From the NCBI GenBank assembly GCA_949840915.1, contig CATKXY010000001.1, positions 124,001 to 188,000 of the forward strand: a stretch of 64,000 bases of DNA, read 5' to 3'. A model generated the notes under the pieces. It was not told the DNA's origin. It saw nothing but the letters and a program-made list of their open reading frames with translations, and made no database searches. Shown here in pieces: positions 22,211-31,500 of the stretch (the first letter of the stretch is position 1; each line of letters begins with the position of its first letter). A program made the translations under genes and the position numbers. This stretch comes from an uncultured Lachnospiraceae bacterium (lineage in GTDB: Bacteria; Bacillota; Clostridia; Lachnospirales; Lachnospiraceae).

Positions 22211-23346
22211 ATATGAATGCAGATGCACTTGGAATTATTTTTCCCAACAGCTATGACGCCATGGTTCCCGAGCTGGCGCGTGAGCGTTTGATGGCATCCA
22301 TCCCTTTTGCTGGACGTTACAGGATCATAGACTTTTTGCTTTCCAGTATGGTAAACGGAGGGATTGATAATATTTCAATGATCGTCAAGGAGAATTATCA
22401 CTCTCTGATGGATCATTTGGGAAGCGGACGTGAATGGGATCTTACCCGCAAGAACGGCGGCCTGAATCTGGTTCCGCCCTTTTCGAACCGGGAGACCAAG
22501 GTATACAGCGGGCGTGTGGAAGCGATATCCAGCATGATTCCTTTCCTGAAGAAGCAGAAGGAAAAATATGTGGTGATGTGCGATACCAATCTGGCTGTGA
22601 ACTTTGATTTTAAGGATTTGCTGAAAAAGCATATCGAGAGCGGTGCGGATATGACCATGGCATACACCAGAGAGGGTCTTCCCAAAGATCTGCTGGAGCT
22701 GGAGACCGATACCAGAAACCTTTACTATACCCTGAAGCTGAAGGATGACAGAGTGTCCGAGATCTGTGTCAACTCCAAGGATAAGGGGATTCAGAATCTG
22801 TCCATGAACATCTATGTGGTTGAGCGTGAGATGCTGATCGAGCAGATTTCGGAGGCTTATCTGAAGAGAGGTATCTTTTATGAGAGAGATATTCTCGCTC
22901 ATCAGCTTGATAAGCTGGATGTGAGAGGATATTGTTTTGAGGGGTATGTGGCCCGCATCATGGGAACCAGAAGCTACTTTGAGGAGAATATGAAGCTGCT
23001 GCAGGCGGAGAATCTGGACGCGCTCTTTGGTCCCAGCCCTGTCTACACCAAGATCCGCGACGACAATCCTACCCGTTACATGAACTGCTCCAAGGTAAAG
23101 CATATCATGGCGGCGGACGGCTGCGTCATTGAGGGTGAGGTGGAGAACAGTATTCTCTTCCGCGGCGTCAAGATCGGCAAGGGGGCAAAGGTGAAAAACT
23201 GTGTGCTCATGCAGGATACCGTGATCGGAGAAGGCGCAAGCGTGGAATATGTGATCACCGACAAACAGGTGTGCATCTCTGCAGACAAGGAAATGAAGGG
23301 AACAGACACCTTCCCTGTATATGTGGAGAAAAACAGAAAGGTATAG
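22204..23346 (+). CDS. glgD: Glucose-1-phosphate adenylyltransferase regulatory subunit GlgD
   Basis: GlgC paralog lacking the GGQGSRL loop ([41 protein letters not shown]); overlaps glgC. Confidence 0.93.
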   Translation: MLNMNADALGIIFPNSYDAMVPELARERLMASIPFAGRYRIIDFLLSSMVNGGIDNISMIVKENYHSLMDHLGSGREWDLTRKNGGLNLVPPFSNRETKVYSGRVEAISSMIPFLKKQKEKYVVMCDTNLAVNFDFKDLLKKHIESGADMTMAYTREGLPKDLLELETDTRNLYYTLKLKDDRVSEICVNSKDKGIQNLSMNIYVVEREMLIEQISEAYLKRGIFYERDILAHQLDKLDVRGYCFEGYVARIMGTRSYFEENMKLLQAENLDALFGPSPVYTKIRDDNPTRYMNCSKVKHIMAADGCVIEGEVENSILFRGVKIGKGAKVKNCVLMQDTVIGEGASVEYVITDKQVCISADKEMKGTDTFPVYVEKNRKV

Positions 23347-23472
23347 TTCGGGGTCTTGTTTAGAGAAGGATTGGGGACAGAAGAGTACTGCTGCGCAGAA
23401 GGCGCGCAGTCCTCTTCCTGACTTTGGCATTTCCCTTTCGGAATTATGGCCCGCCAAAAAAGGAGAAATCAA

Positions 23473-23757
23473 ATGGACGGTAAGGTATACCAATTCAAAG
23501 CAAGGATTCATCTCATTCCCCAAAAGGGAGGAGCCTATATTGAGTTTCCATATGATATCCGCAAAGAATTCGGAAGGGGAAGAGTGAAAGTCCATGTAAC
23601 TTTTGACGGGATTCCATATGATGGAAGTATTGTAAATATGGGAGTAAAAAATTCCGACGGAAGTATCTGCTATATCATTGGAATGTTAAAATCAATCCGT
23701 GAACGGCTCGGCAAGTCCGAGGGGGATGAAGTTGAAGTAACCGTTTGCGAACAGTAA
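23473..23757 (+). CDS. DUF1905 domain-containing protein
   Basis: FKARIHLIPQKGGAYIEFPYDIRKEFGRGRVKVHVTFDGIPYDGSIVNMG; DUF1905 pattern. Confidence 0.8.
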   Translation: MDGKVYQFKARIHLIPQKGGAYIEFPYDIRKEFGRGRVKVHVTFDGIPYDGSIVNMGVKNSDGSICYIIGMLKSIRERLGKSEGDEVEVTVCEQ

Positions 23758-23820
23758 CTTCCCGTCTGCCGGAGGGAGACGGATAAGCAGCGTAAAAAAA
23801 CAGAAGGGTAGGAAGAAGGA

Positions 23821-24432
23821 ATGAGTGAGATGAAGGAGAAGATGCATACAGGAGAGTTGTATCTTCCGGGGGATGAGGAGATCATGCGGGAGCAGGTGGT
23901 CTATCAGGATAAACTGTGCGAGTACAATCTGACGAAGCCGTCGGAGACTCAAAAGAGAGCAGCCATGCTGAAGGAAATGCTGGGTGACTGCGGGGAGGGC
24001 GTATACATTGAGGCTCCGTTCTATGCAAATTTCGGCGGTCACCATTGCCATTTCGGTAAAATGGTCTACGCCAATTATCATTTGACCTGCGTGGACGACA
24101 CGCATATTTATGTGGGCGATTACACGATGTTCGGGCCGAATGTGACGATTGCCACTGCGGGGCATCCCATTCTGCCCGAGCTTCGCGAGCAGGTTTATCA
24201 ATATAATATGCCTGTCCGCATCGGGCGAAACTGCTGGATCGGTGCGGGCGCGGTGATACTGCCGGGCGTTACCATCGGGGACAACACTGTGATCGGCGCG
24301 GGAAGTATCGTGACAAAGGATATTCCGGCAAATGTGGTGGCGGTGGGGAATCCCTGCAAAGTCCTGCGGGAGATCAATGAGCATGATAAAAAGTATTATT
24401 TTAAAGACAGAGAAATTCCGCGGCAGAGTTAA
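23821..24432 (+). CDS. Maltose/galactoside O-acetyltransferase (hexapeptide repeat)
   Basis: MKEKMHTGELYLPGDEEIMREQ...FYANFGGHHCHFGKMVYANYHLTCVDDTHIYVGDYTMFGPNV; left-handed beta-helix repeats. Confidence 0.9.
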   Translation: MSEMKEKMHTGELYLPGDEEIMREQVVYQDKLCEYNLTKPSETQKRAAMLKEMLGDCGEGVYIEAPFYANFGGHHCHFGKMVYANYHLTCVDDTHIYVGDYTMFGPNVTIATAGHPILPELREQVYQYNMPVRIGRNCWIGAGAVILPGVTIGDNTVIGAGSIVTKDIPANVVAVGNPCKVLREINEHDKKYYFKDREIPRQS

Positions 24433-24466
24433 GGCGACAGAATCTAGGAGAAATTCTGTCGCCTGA
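24432..24466. terminator. Bidirectional hairpin terminator between convergent genes
   Basis: AGGCGACAGAAT-CTAGGAGAA-ATTCTGTCGCCT. Confidence 0.7.
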
Positions 24467-24477
24467 TTCGACGTCCG

Positions 24478-26094
24478 TCAGGCCGTGTATTTTTCGAGCG
24501 TGGTCCGCACTGCTCCGGGACAGGCGGTAAGCTCCGTGAAATATTGTTTTACTTTTCCGGCGAGACCGGCTTCATGCAGATCGATGCCGAAAAGCTTCTC
24601 GTTGGAGAGCAGTCCGTCCAGCCGGCTCAGATCCTTTGCAGAGCCGTCCAGGCAATAGTCTGCCAGCAGGGGGGAGACGGTCCCCAAAACGGGATCGGGA
24701 CTGGGGGTGAAGGGGTTCCCTTCGTCGTCGATGCCCATGAGATAGCGCAGCCAGCCCGCAAATACCAGAGGAATCAGGGTGAGACTGGAGAGCTGCAGAT
24801 CTGTGCGTTTCCTGTAAGCCTTGACGGTCTCGCCGAAACGGACGGAGAGCTTTTGGGAGGTGTCCGTGGCGATGCGCTGGGGGGAATCCGGCATGAAGGG
24901 ATTGGGAAAACGCTCTTGCAGCACAGTGTCCAGAAACGCTTTGGGCTCCATGATTCCCGGATGAACCACCACCGGAAGCCCCTCTGTGTAGCCAAGGCCC
25001 TCCACCAGCTTCAGCAGGGCGGGATCCTTCATTTCTTCCGCGATGGAGGTGTAACCCAGGAGGCAGCCGAAAATGGCCAGCGCTGTGTGCAGAGGATTGA
25101 GGCAGGTACAGACCTTCATTTTTTCGACCTTCTCCACTGTCTCCCGGTCCGTAAAGAGAATGCCTGCGTGCTCCAGGGGCGGCCTGCCGCCCGGAAAAGA
25201 GTCTTCGATTACCAGATACTCACATTTTTCCGCATTCACAAAGGGCGCCACATAACTCTTTTTTGCGGTGGTGACGGGAGATAAGTCTTCCAGGCCGTCT
25301 CTCGAAAGCAGTTCCTCCACCCTGGGATCGGGTCTGGGTGTAATCTTGTCGATCATGGTCAGGGGGAAGGCAATACGGGACGGATCTTTGACATAGTCTG
25401 TAAAGGCTTCTCCGGCAAGCCCGGAACGGCTCCAGTTTTCGGCAAAGGAGAGCATGGCTGCTCTGAGCAGATCGCCATTGTGGGAGCAGTTGTCCATACT
25501 CACCATGGACAAGGGGAAGCCCCCGCACAGAAACCGGTGATGGAGTAGAGCGGCTATTTTACCCAGATAGCTGGAGGGATGCCGGGGACCCGCGGCGAAA
25601 TCCGCGGCGATGGCAGGGAGTAGCGTTCCGTCCGCAGACGTGGTGGCATAGCCTTTTTCTGTGATTGTGAAGCTGGCAAGCTGCAGGGACGGGCTTGCAA
25701 AAATTTCTTTCAGCCGCAGATACTGATTCTCGTTTTCACTGTCCAGAATCAGAGATTCCATAATACTTGCGATCACGGTTTTTTCTATAGAAAAGTCAGG
25801 GTTCAGCGTGGCGAGGATCGTCAGATTGTCATGGGGCAGGCTGGATTTTTCGATGATTTCATAGTCATAGCCCTCCGCGGCTATGAGCCCGGTGTCCATT
25901 TTCCCGGCATCCAGAAGCTTTTGAACCGCATGTGCCTGATAGGCCTTGAAGAGGTTGCCGGGTCCAAAGTGGATCCAGCGGGGATTGAGCAGGGTGTTCT
26001 GCCTTACCTTTTCATAGTCAAAAGCGGGCAATGTGTAGCCTGCTTTTAGATAGGCCTCCCGGTCTTTTGTGATTCCTTCCAATGATAACTGCAT
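24478..26094 (-). CDS. Mannitol dehydrogenase family protein (fructuronate reductase / mannonate oxidoreductase-like)
   Basis: WIHFGPGNLFKAYQAHAVQKLL, FPLTMIDKITPRPDPRVEELL: mannitol dehydrogenase family signatures. Confidence 0.87.
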   Translation of the reverse strand: MQLSLEGITKDREAYLKAGYTLPAFDYEKVRQNTLLNPRWIHFGPGNLFKAYQAHAVQKLLDAGKMDTGLIAAEGYDYEIIEKSSLPHDNLTILATLNPDFSIEKTVIASIMESLILDSENENQYLRLKEIFASPSLQLASFTITEKGYATTSADGTLLPAIAADFAAGPRHPSSYLGKIAALLHHRFLCGGFPLSMVSMDNCSHNGDLLRAAMLSFAENWSRSGLAGEAFTDYVKDPSRIAFPLTMIDKITPRPDPRVEELLSRDGLEDLSPVTTAKKSYVAPFVNAEKCEYLVIEDSFPGGRPPLEHAGILFTDRETVEKVEKMKVCTCLNPLHTALAIFGCLLGYTSIAEEMKDPALLKLVEGLGYTEGLPVVVHPGIMEPKAFLDTVLQERFPNPFMPDSPQRIATDTSQKLSVRFGETVKAYRKRTDLQLSSLTLIPLVFAGWLRYLMGIDDEGNPFTPSPDPVLGTVSPLLADYCLDGSAKDLSRLDGLLSNEKLFGIDLHEAGLAGKVKQYFTELTACPGAVRTTLEKYTA

Positions 26095-26223
26095 GACGCT
26101 GCCTCCTTATTTTGCAAGAATGTCGATCGCTGCCGTGAAATCGCGATTTGATATAAATGGGTCTGTTCATCAGTATACCCGTGCTGCGGGGGAACTTATA
26201 CGCAAATAAATCATCCCCGGCCC

Positions 26224-26251
26224 TTTAGCCGGACGTCGCCTTTGCCGATAT
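26224..26251 (+). promoter_or_regulatory. Candidate sigma-D/sigma-28-type promoter upstream of FliD-C-like gene
   Basis: GCCGATAT at 26244-26251 (exact sigma-D -10); upstream TTTAG at 15 nt is a weak match to the TAAA -35. Confidence 0.5.
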
Positions 26252-26338
26252 AAAGAATGAAATAAGATATAAATTCAGGAGGGCATGGATGCCCGGGGTC
26301 TCAGACAGCCTGACGGCTGCATTACAAGGAGGTTAAAT

Positions 26339-27160
26339 ATGAATATTAATATGAGACAGAATTATTCCTATCTATTTTCTTCCATGAACACTTTTGGCGG
26401 CAATTCAGGCGGGTATTCAGGTATGGCGGGTCTGTTCGGCGATTATGCCAGCATCAAGAACGGAAGCTACGGCAAACTGATGAAGGCGTACTATACTGCG
26501 GACAAGAGTGAGAGCGCAGATAAGACCAGGAAGAGCAATCACAGCAATATCATCGACGAGCTCACCAGACCCGGCAGCACACTGACCAGGAAGACAGTGA
26601 CCAAGGAAGACAGAGCAAAGCTGAACAAGGTGGAGACTGCTGCGGACGCTCTGAAGAATTCCGCTGATGCACTGGTCACCACGGGCAGCAGATCCGTGTT
26701 CCGTGAAAAGGAGATCACTTCCAAAGACGGGAACGGCGTGGAGTCCACCGCCAAAGGCTATGATACCGACGCAATCTACAATGCAGTGAACAAATATGTG
26801 ACCGATTACAATTCGGTGCTCACCTCTGTGAAGGATGCGGACAATGCCAATGTGAACAATCGCAGCGCCGGCATGATAAACAACACCGCGGCCAATGAGA
26901 AGTCTCTGAATAAGATCGGAATCTCGATCAATACGGACGGAACCCTGGCTCTGAATAAGGACACGTTCCTGAAATCGGATATGGGCAGCGTAAAGAGCCT
27001 TTTCAACGGCAATGGTTCCTATGGATATCGCGTTTCCGCACAGGCGTCCATGATTGATTACGCAGCCGGCAGAGAGGCATCCAAGACAAACACCTACACT
27101 GTGGGCGGCACATACAATACGGCTTTCAACAGCGGAAATATCTATAACAATTATTTTTAA
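26339..27160 (+). CDS. FliD C-terminal-like (flagellar cap-like) protein
   Basis: AVNKYVTDYNSVLTSVKD...LNKIGISINTDGTLALNKDTFLKSDMGSVKSLFNG resembles the FliD C-terminal core; AGGAGG RBS before ATG at 26339. Confidence 0.6.
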   Translation: MNINMRQNYSYLFSSMNTFGGNSGGYSGMAGLFGDYASIKNGSYGKLMKAYYTADKSESADKTRKSNHSNIIDELTRPGSTLTRKTVTKEDRAKLNKVETAADALKNSADALVTTGSRSVFREKEITSKDGNGVESTAKGYDTDAIYNAVNKYVTDYNSVLTSVKDADNANVNNRSAGMINNTAANEKSLNKIGISINTDGTLALNKDTFLKSDMGSVKSLFNGNGSYGYRVSAQASMIDYAAGREASKTNTYTVGGTYNTAFNSGNIYNNYF

Positions 27161-27172
27161 GGCTGCAGTCAA

Positions 27173-27206
27173 CCCGGGGAAGCACATTCCCCGGGTCTTG
27201 TTTTAT
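27173..27206 (+). terminator. Rho-independent terminator
   Basis: CCCGGGGAA-GCACA-TTCCCCGGG-TCTTGTTTT. Confidence 0.85.
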
Positions 27207-27271
27207 TTTTTAAAAAATTTGAAGAATTCTATTGACATTATGTAAAAGACCAGTTATAATAACTTTTGTTC

Positions 27272-27355
27272 GCAGGAATGGCGGAATTGGCAGACGCGCA
27301 CGGTTCAGGTCCGTGTGGTAGCAATACCATGAGAGTTCAAGTCTCTTTTCCTGCA
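27272..27355 (+). tRNA. tRNA-Leu (anticodon CAG)
   Basis: GCAGGAA acceptor stem / TTCCTGC; anticodon arm CACGG-TTCAGGT-CCGTG; long variable arm; GAGAGTTCAAGTCTCT T-arm. Confidence 0.95.
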
Positions 27356-27357
27356 TA

Positions 27358-27392
27358 AAGAGTGTTAGGGTATGCCTGACACTCTTTTTTTA
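27358..27392 (+). terminator. Terminator after tRNA-Leu
   Basis: AAGAGTGTTAGG-GTAT-GCCTGACACTCTTTTTTT. Confidence 0.85.
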
Positions 27393-27441
27393 ACATAAAG
27401 GATAAACGGATTTTTAATAGATTTCTATCGGGAGGATACCC

Positions 27442-28755
27442 ATGGCTGCAGGTAATATTACAACGCAACAAAAAAGGGTTTCTGACGGCGTCTGGTATGA
27501 GCTGGATTTGTCGGCCATTGTCTACCCGACTTTACAGAGGCGGGACTTTTCCTCGGTCTATCGTCTGTCGGTGCTGCTGAAAGAGGAGATAGATCCTGCG
27601 GTGCTTCAGCGGGCGCTGGACCGGACTCTCCCGAGATTTCCCACCTATAAGGCCGCTATCCGGAAGGGGCTGTTCTGGAGGTATCTGGAGCCCAACAACC
27701 GGCCGGGGCCCTTCGTGCAGGAGGATGTGAAAAATCCTTGTCAGCCCATGCCTTTTAAGACAAACCACCGTTATCTGGTGAGAGTCTATTATTACAGAAA
27801 CCGCATTTCCCTGGAGGTGCATCACAGTCTGGGGGACGGTACGGGCGGCATGTGTGTGTTGCAGACGCTGACGGCAGAGTATCTGCGGCTTCAGGGACAC
27901 GGGGAGATCGGCAGCGGAGGATTTGTGCTGAATATAGATGAGGAACCTGACAGCGGGGAGCTGGAGGATGCCTATATGAAATATGCCAATGCAAAGGTCT
28001 GCCCGCCCAGGCTTGAGGAGAAGGCTTACCGGGTGCGGGGGACCAAGGAGCCCTTCTATACGCTGAACGTGATCGACGGCATCATGTCCACGTCGGAGGT
28101 GATGCGGGTGGCAAAAGGATACCACGCCACGGTGACAGAATACTTGAATGCCGCCCTTGTGTATGCCCTGCTCCGAAAGCAGGAGTCAGACAGACCGGCC
28201 AGGCTCCGCCCGGTGAAGATTGCCATGCCGGTGAATCTTCGCAGGTTTTTCCCGTCCAAAACATTGAGGAATTTTATTACGATGATCTATCCGGGTGTAG
28301 ATCCCAGGCTTGGAGAGTATACTTTTGAGGAGATTGTCACGCATATTCATAATTACATGCGTTATCATTTGAATGAGAAGCTGCTGCGGGGAGACATTAC
28401 CACCAACGCCGCCACACAGCGCAATCCTTTTATCCGGGTGGTGCCGTTGTTTATCAAGGATTTTGTGGTGAGACTGTTTTATACCAAGGTGCAGGATCAG
28501 AATTCCTCTGCGGGATTGACCAATATGGGAGCATTGCGGGTGCCTGAGAGTATGAAGCCATACATTGAGCGCTTTGACATCTACATGGGGCAGCCTTTTT
28601 CCAGCCGTACCAATTGCGCTGTGGCGAGCTTTGAGGATATTTTAACCGTAAACTTTGCCAGCAGCATTGTGGAGACGGATGTGGAGCGTTTCTTTTTCCG
28701 CAGGCTGGTGCAGGACGGAATTCATGTAAAAATTGAGAGCAATAGGGAGAGCTGA
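27442..28755 (+). CDS. Alcohol acetyltransferase / condensation-domain-like acyltransferase
   Basis: HHSLGDGTGG matches the HHxxxDG motif of BAHD/condensation-type acyltransferases. Confidence 0.75.
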   Translation: MAAGNITTQQKRVSDGVWYELDLSAIVYPTLQRRDFSSVYRLSVLLKEEIDPAVLQRALDRTLPRFPTYKAAIRKGLFWRYLEPNNRPGPFVQEDVKNPCQPMPFKTNHRYLVRVYYYRNRISLEVHHSLGDGTGGMCVLQTLTAEYLRLQGHGEIGSGGFVLNIDEEPDSGELEDAYMKYANAKVCPPRLEEKAYRVRGTKEPFYTLNVIDGIMSTSEVMRVAKGYHATVTEYLNAALVYALLRKQESDRPARLRPVKIAMPVNLRRFFPSKTLRNFITMIYPGVDPRLGEYTFEEIVTHIHNYMRYHLNEKLLRGDITTNAATQRNPFIRVVPLFIKDFVVRLFYTKVQDQNSSAGLTNMGALRVPESMKPYIERFDIYMGQPFSSRTNCAVASFEDILTVNFASSIVETDVERFFFRRLVQDGIHVKIESNRES

Positions 28756-28756
28756 T

Positions 28757-29461
28757 ATGTCATATTGTGTAAATTGCGGTGTGGAGCTGGATGTCGGTGC
28801 CGGGAAGTGTACTCTGTGCCATACTCCGGTCATAAATCCCAAAGAGTTGGCGGAGCGGACGACATCTCAGCCGTTTCCGGAGCAGAAGGGAGCGGTGGAG
28901 CCGCCCAACAGGAAGGATCTGGCGGTTTTTGTGTCTGTCTTTGTGCTGGCCACGGCAGTCACCTGCGGCTTGTTGAATATTTTAGTCTTTTCTAAAGTGT
29001 GGTGGTCTCTGGCGGTGATCGGGGGTTGTGTGGTTTTGTGGGTAAGCCTGTTTCCCCTTGTGATCTACAGAAAATTGTCCGTGTACGGTTCGCTGCTGCT
29101 GGACGGTCTGGCTGTGGTGCTGTATCTTTATCTGCTGGCGCGTATGATCGGCCTCTACGGCTGGTATTATGGTCTGGGGCTGCCCATTGCGGTGCTGGCT
29201 ACGGCGGTGGCGGAGCTTCTGGCCGTCTGTATCAAATGTCTGCCCCGGTCGTTCTTAAGTATTTGTCTGTATCTCGACGGGGCCGTGGGAATCACTTGTC
29301 TGGGGCTGGAACTGTTGATAGACAGATATCTGCGGGGGGATTATGCGCTGGGCTGGTCGGCTGTGGTGCTCACGGTCTGCATGATCCTGGGTATTACCAT
29401 CGGTACGCTTCTGTCCCGCAGGAGATTGAGGGGAGAAGTACGAAGGAGACTCCATTTTTAA
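28757..29461 (+). CDS. DUF6320-type membrane protein with N-terminal zinc ribbon
   Basis: MSYCVNCGVELDVGAGKCTLCHTPV zinc ribbon then multiple TM segments. Confidence 0.7.
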   Translation: MSYCVNCGVELDVGAGKCTLCHTPVINPKELAERTTSQPFPEQKGAVEPPNRKDLAVFVSVFVLATAVTCGLLNILVFSKVWWSLAVIGGCVVLWVSLFPLVIYRKLSVYGSLLLDGLAVVLYLYLLARMIGLYGWYYGLGLPIAVLATAVAELLAVCIKCLPRSFLSICLYLDGAVGITCLGLELLIDRYLRGDYALGWSAVVLTVCMILGITIGTLLSRRRLRGEVRRRLHF

Positions 29462-29489
29462 AATACTGATTTCCGGGAGGGATACAGAT

Positions 29490-30380
29490 ATGGCTGGGAA
29501 GTATAATCAAAATTTAATGCAATTGATCCGCCGTGTGCACGGGATTGTGGAAAATGCAGATCTGGAAAAGCACAGGCAGTCTCAGGATTATATCGGGAGT
29601 ATTCTGGGCAATACCAGAGAGATCGGCTTTCGGGAGATTCAGATTGGAACTATGTATGCAGAGTGGGTCAGCGTCAGCCGGGCGCATATGAAAAAGTATG
29701 TGATCCTGCACTGTCACGGCGGCGGATATTCCACGGGGAGCAGTTTATATGCCAGGACGCTCACCACAAAGTTAGCAGCTTCCACTTCCATGGACGTGCT
29801 ATGCTTCGATTACAGGCTGGCCCCGGAGAATCCCTATCCCGCGGCTGTGGAGGACGTCATGGAGGTGTGGAATTATCTGATGCTGTTGGGCTATGGGGCC
29901 CGCGACGTGATCGTCACCGGGGATTCCGCGGGCGGGAATCTGGCGCTTGCCCTGCTTTTGCAGCTCAAGCAGCAGGAGAGGCTCCTTCCCAGAGGAGTGG
30001 CGCTGATGTCGCCCTGGACGGATCTGACTTCGTCGGGCAAGTCGTTTGAGGATAAGGCGGAGCTGGATCCGGTGTTAAATCGGGATTATATTGACCGGAT
30101 GGTAGCTGCTTACGCGGAGGGACGGGAGCTTGAGAGCCCGTTGATCTCGCCGTTGTTTGGAGATTTTGCGGGCTTTCCGCCGGTTTATATTCAGGTAGGG
30201 GAAAATGAGATTCTGCTGAGCGACGCCAAAAGGCTTTATAAAAGGCTGCTGGAGGCGGGGGTTTCGGCCCGGCTGGAAATATTTGACGGCATGTGGCATG
30301 TCTTTCAGATGTCTCCCTTCAAGGCCGCGGCGGAAGCCATGGATAAGAATGCGGAATTTATTTATGATATTTGCAGATAA
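29490..30380 (+). CDS. Alpha/beta hydrolase (esterase, HSL family)
   Basis: HCHGGGYSTGSS oxyanion motif, GDSAGGNLALALLL nucleophile elbow. Confidence 0.92.
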   Translation: MAGKYNQNLMQLIRRVHGIVENADLEKHRQSQDYIGSILGNTREIGFREIQIGTMYAEWVSVSRAHMKKYVILHCHGGGYSTGSSLYARTLTTKLAASTSMDVLCFDYRLAPENPYPAAVEDVMEVWNYLMLLGYGARDVIVTGDSAGGNLALALLLQLKQQERLLPRGVALMSPWTDLTSSGKSFEDKAELDPVLNRDYIDRMVAAYAEGRELESPLISPLFGDFAGFPPVYIQVGENEILLSDAKRLYKRLLEAGVSARLEIFDGMWHVFQMSPFKAAAEAMDKNAEFIYDICR

Positions 30381-30479
30381 CGGAAAGGAATTTTTAAAAA
30401 CGTACAGAATATCTTTTATAGGACGATTTAGGAGAAGGCTTGACACCATGGCGTAAGGCCAGTTGGAGGAAGAGCGGAT

Positions 30480-31484
30480 ATGACGATCAGAGAGAATTTG
30501 GAGCAGTGGGAGGAGGACTATTTGAGTCCTTTTGCTGCCAAGAGTAAAAATTCAAAGGGGAGGAAGCGGGAGGAGACGGAGTGCGACATCCGCCCGGTTT
30601 TTCAGCGCGACAGGGACCGCATTATACACTGTAAGGCGTTCCGCCGGCTCAAGGACAAGACTCAGGTGTTTCTGACGCCGGAGGGCGACCATTACCGCAC
30701 CAGACTGACCCACACTCTCGAGGTATCCCAGAATGCCAGAACCATTGCCAAGGCCCTGAAGCTCAATGAGGAGCTGGTGGAGGCCATCGCTCTGGGCCAT
30801 GATCTGGGGCATACGCCTTTCGGACATGCGGGAGAGCGCGCGCTGAACCGGGTCTGTCCTCTGGGATTTGATCACAGTGTGCAGAGCGTGCGTACTGTGG
30901 ACAGGCTTGAGAAGGGCGGGCAGGGACTCAATCTCACCTATGAGGTGCGGGACGGGATATTGAATCATCAGACCAGCGGCTTACCGCATACTCTGGAGGG
31001 TAAGGTGGTTCGCCTCTCGGACAAGATCGCCTACATACATCATGATATGGATGACGCGGTGCGGGCGGGGATTCTTCGGGAGACCGATGTGCCGGGAGAG
31101 ATCCGGGCGGTGCTGGGTTCCTCGCCGGGAGAGCGGCTGGACTGCTTTATCCATGATATCGTCACAAACAGTATGGATCGAAATGATATCATAATGTCGG
31201 AGCGGGTGTACAAGGCCATGCGGGATATCCGGCAGTTTATGTTTGACAATGTCTACAAGAATCCCATCGCCAAGAGCGAGGAGATCAAGGCGGAAATGCT
31301 GATGGAGACGCTGTACCATCACTATATGAAGCATGCGGACGATATGCCGGAAGAGTTTTTGCGTCTTTTGTCTGAGGGCGAACCGAGAGAGCGGGTGGTC
31401 TGCGACTATGTGGGAGCCATGACAGACCGCTTTGCCATCGCGCTTTACAGCGATATCTTTGTGCCCAAGTCATGGCAGATATGA
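30480..31484 (+). CDS. dgt: Deoxyguanosinetriphosphate triphosphohydrolase-like HD protein
   Basis: RDRIIHCKAFRRLKDKTQVFLTPEGDHYRTRLTHTLEVSQNARTIAKAL...GHDLGHTPFGHAGE. Confidence 0.95.
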   Translation: MTIRENLEQWEEDYLSPFAAKSKNSKGRKREETECDIRPVFQRDRDRIIHCKAFRRLKDKTQVFLTPEGDHYRTRLTHTLEVSQNARTIAKALKLNEELVEAIALGHDLGHTPFGHAGERALNRVCPLGFDHSVQSVRTVDRLEKGGQGLNLTYEVRDGILNHQTSGLPHTLEGKVVRLSDKIAYIHHDMDDAVRAGILRETDVPGEIRAVLGSSPGERLDCFIHDIVTNSMDRNDIIMSERVYKAMRDIRQFMFDNVYKNPIAKSEEIKAEMLMETLYHHYMKHADDMPEEFLRLLSEGEPRERVVCDYVGAMTDRFAIALYSDIFVPKSWQI

Positions 31485-31500
31485 GAAAGAGGAAGCCGAT

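Noticed and set aside
26140-26330. Possible c-di-GMP riboswitch upstream of the FliD-like gene
   Set aside because: GC-rich hairpins present but the conserved GEMM-I core was not found.
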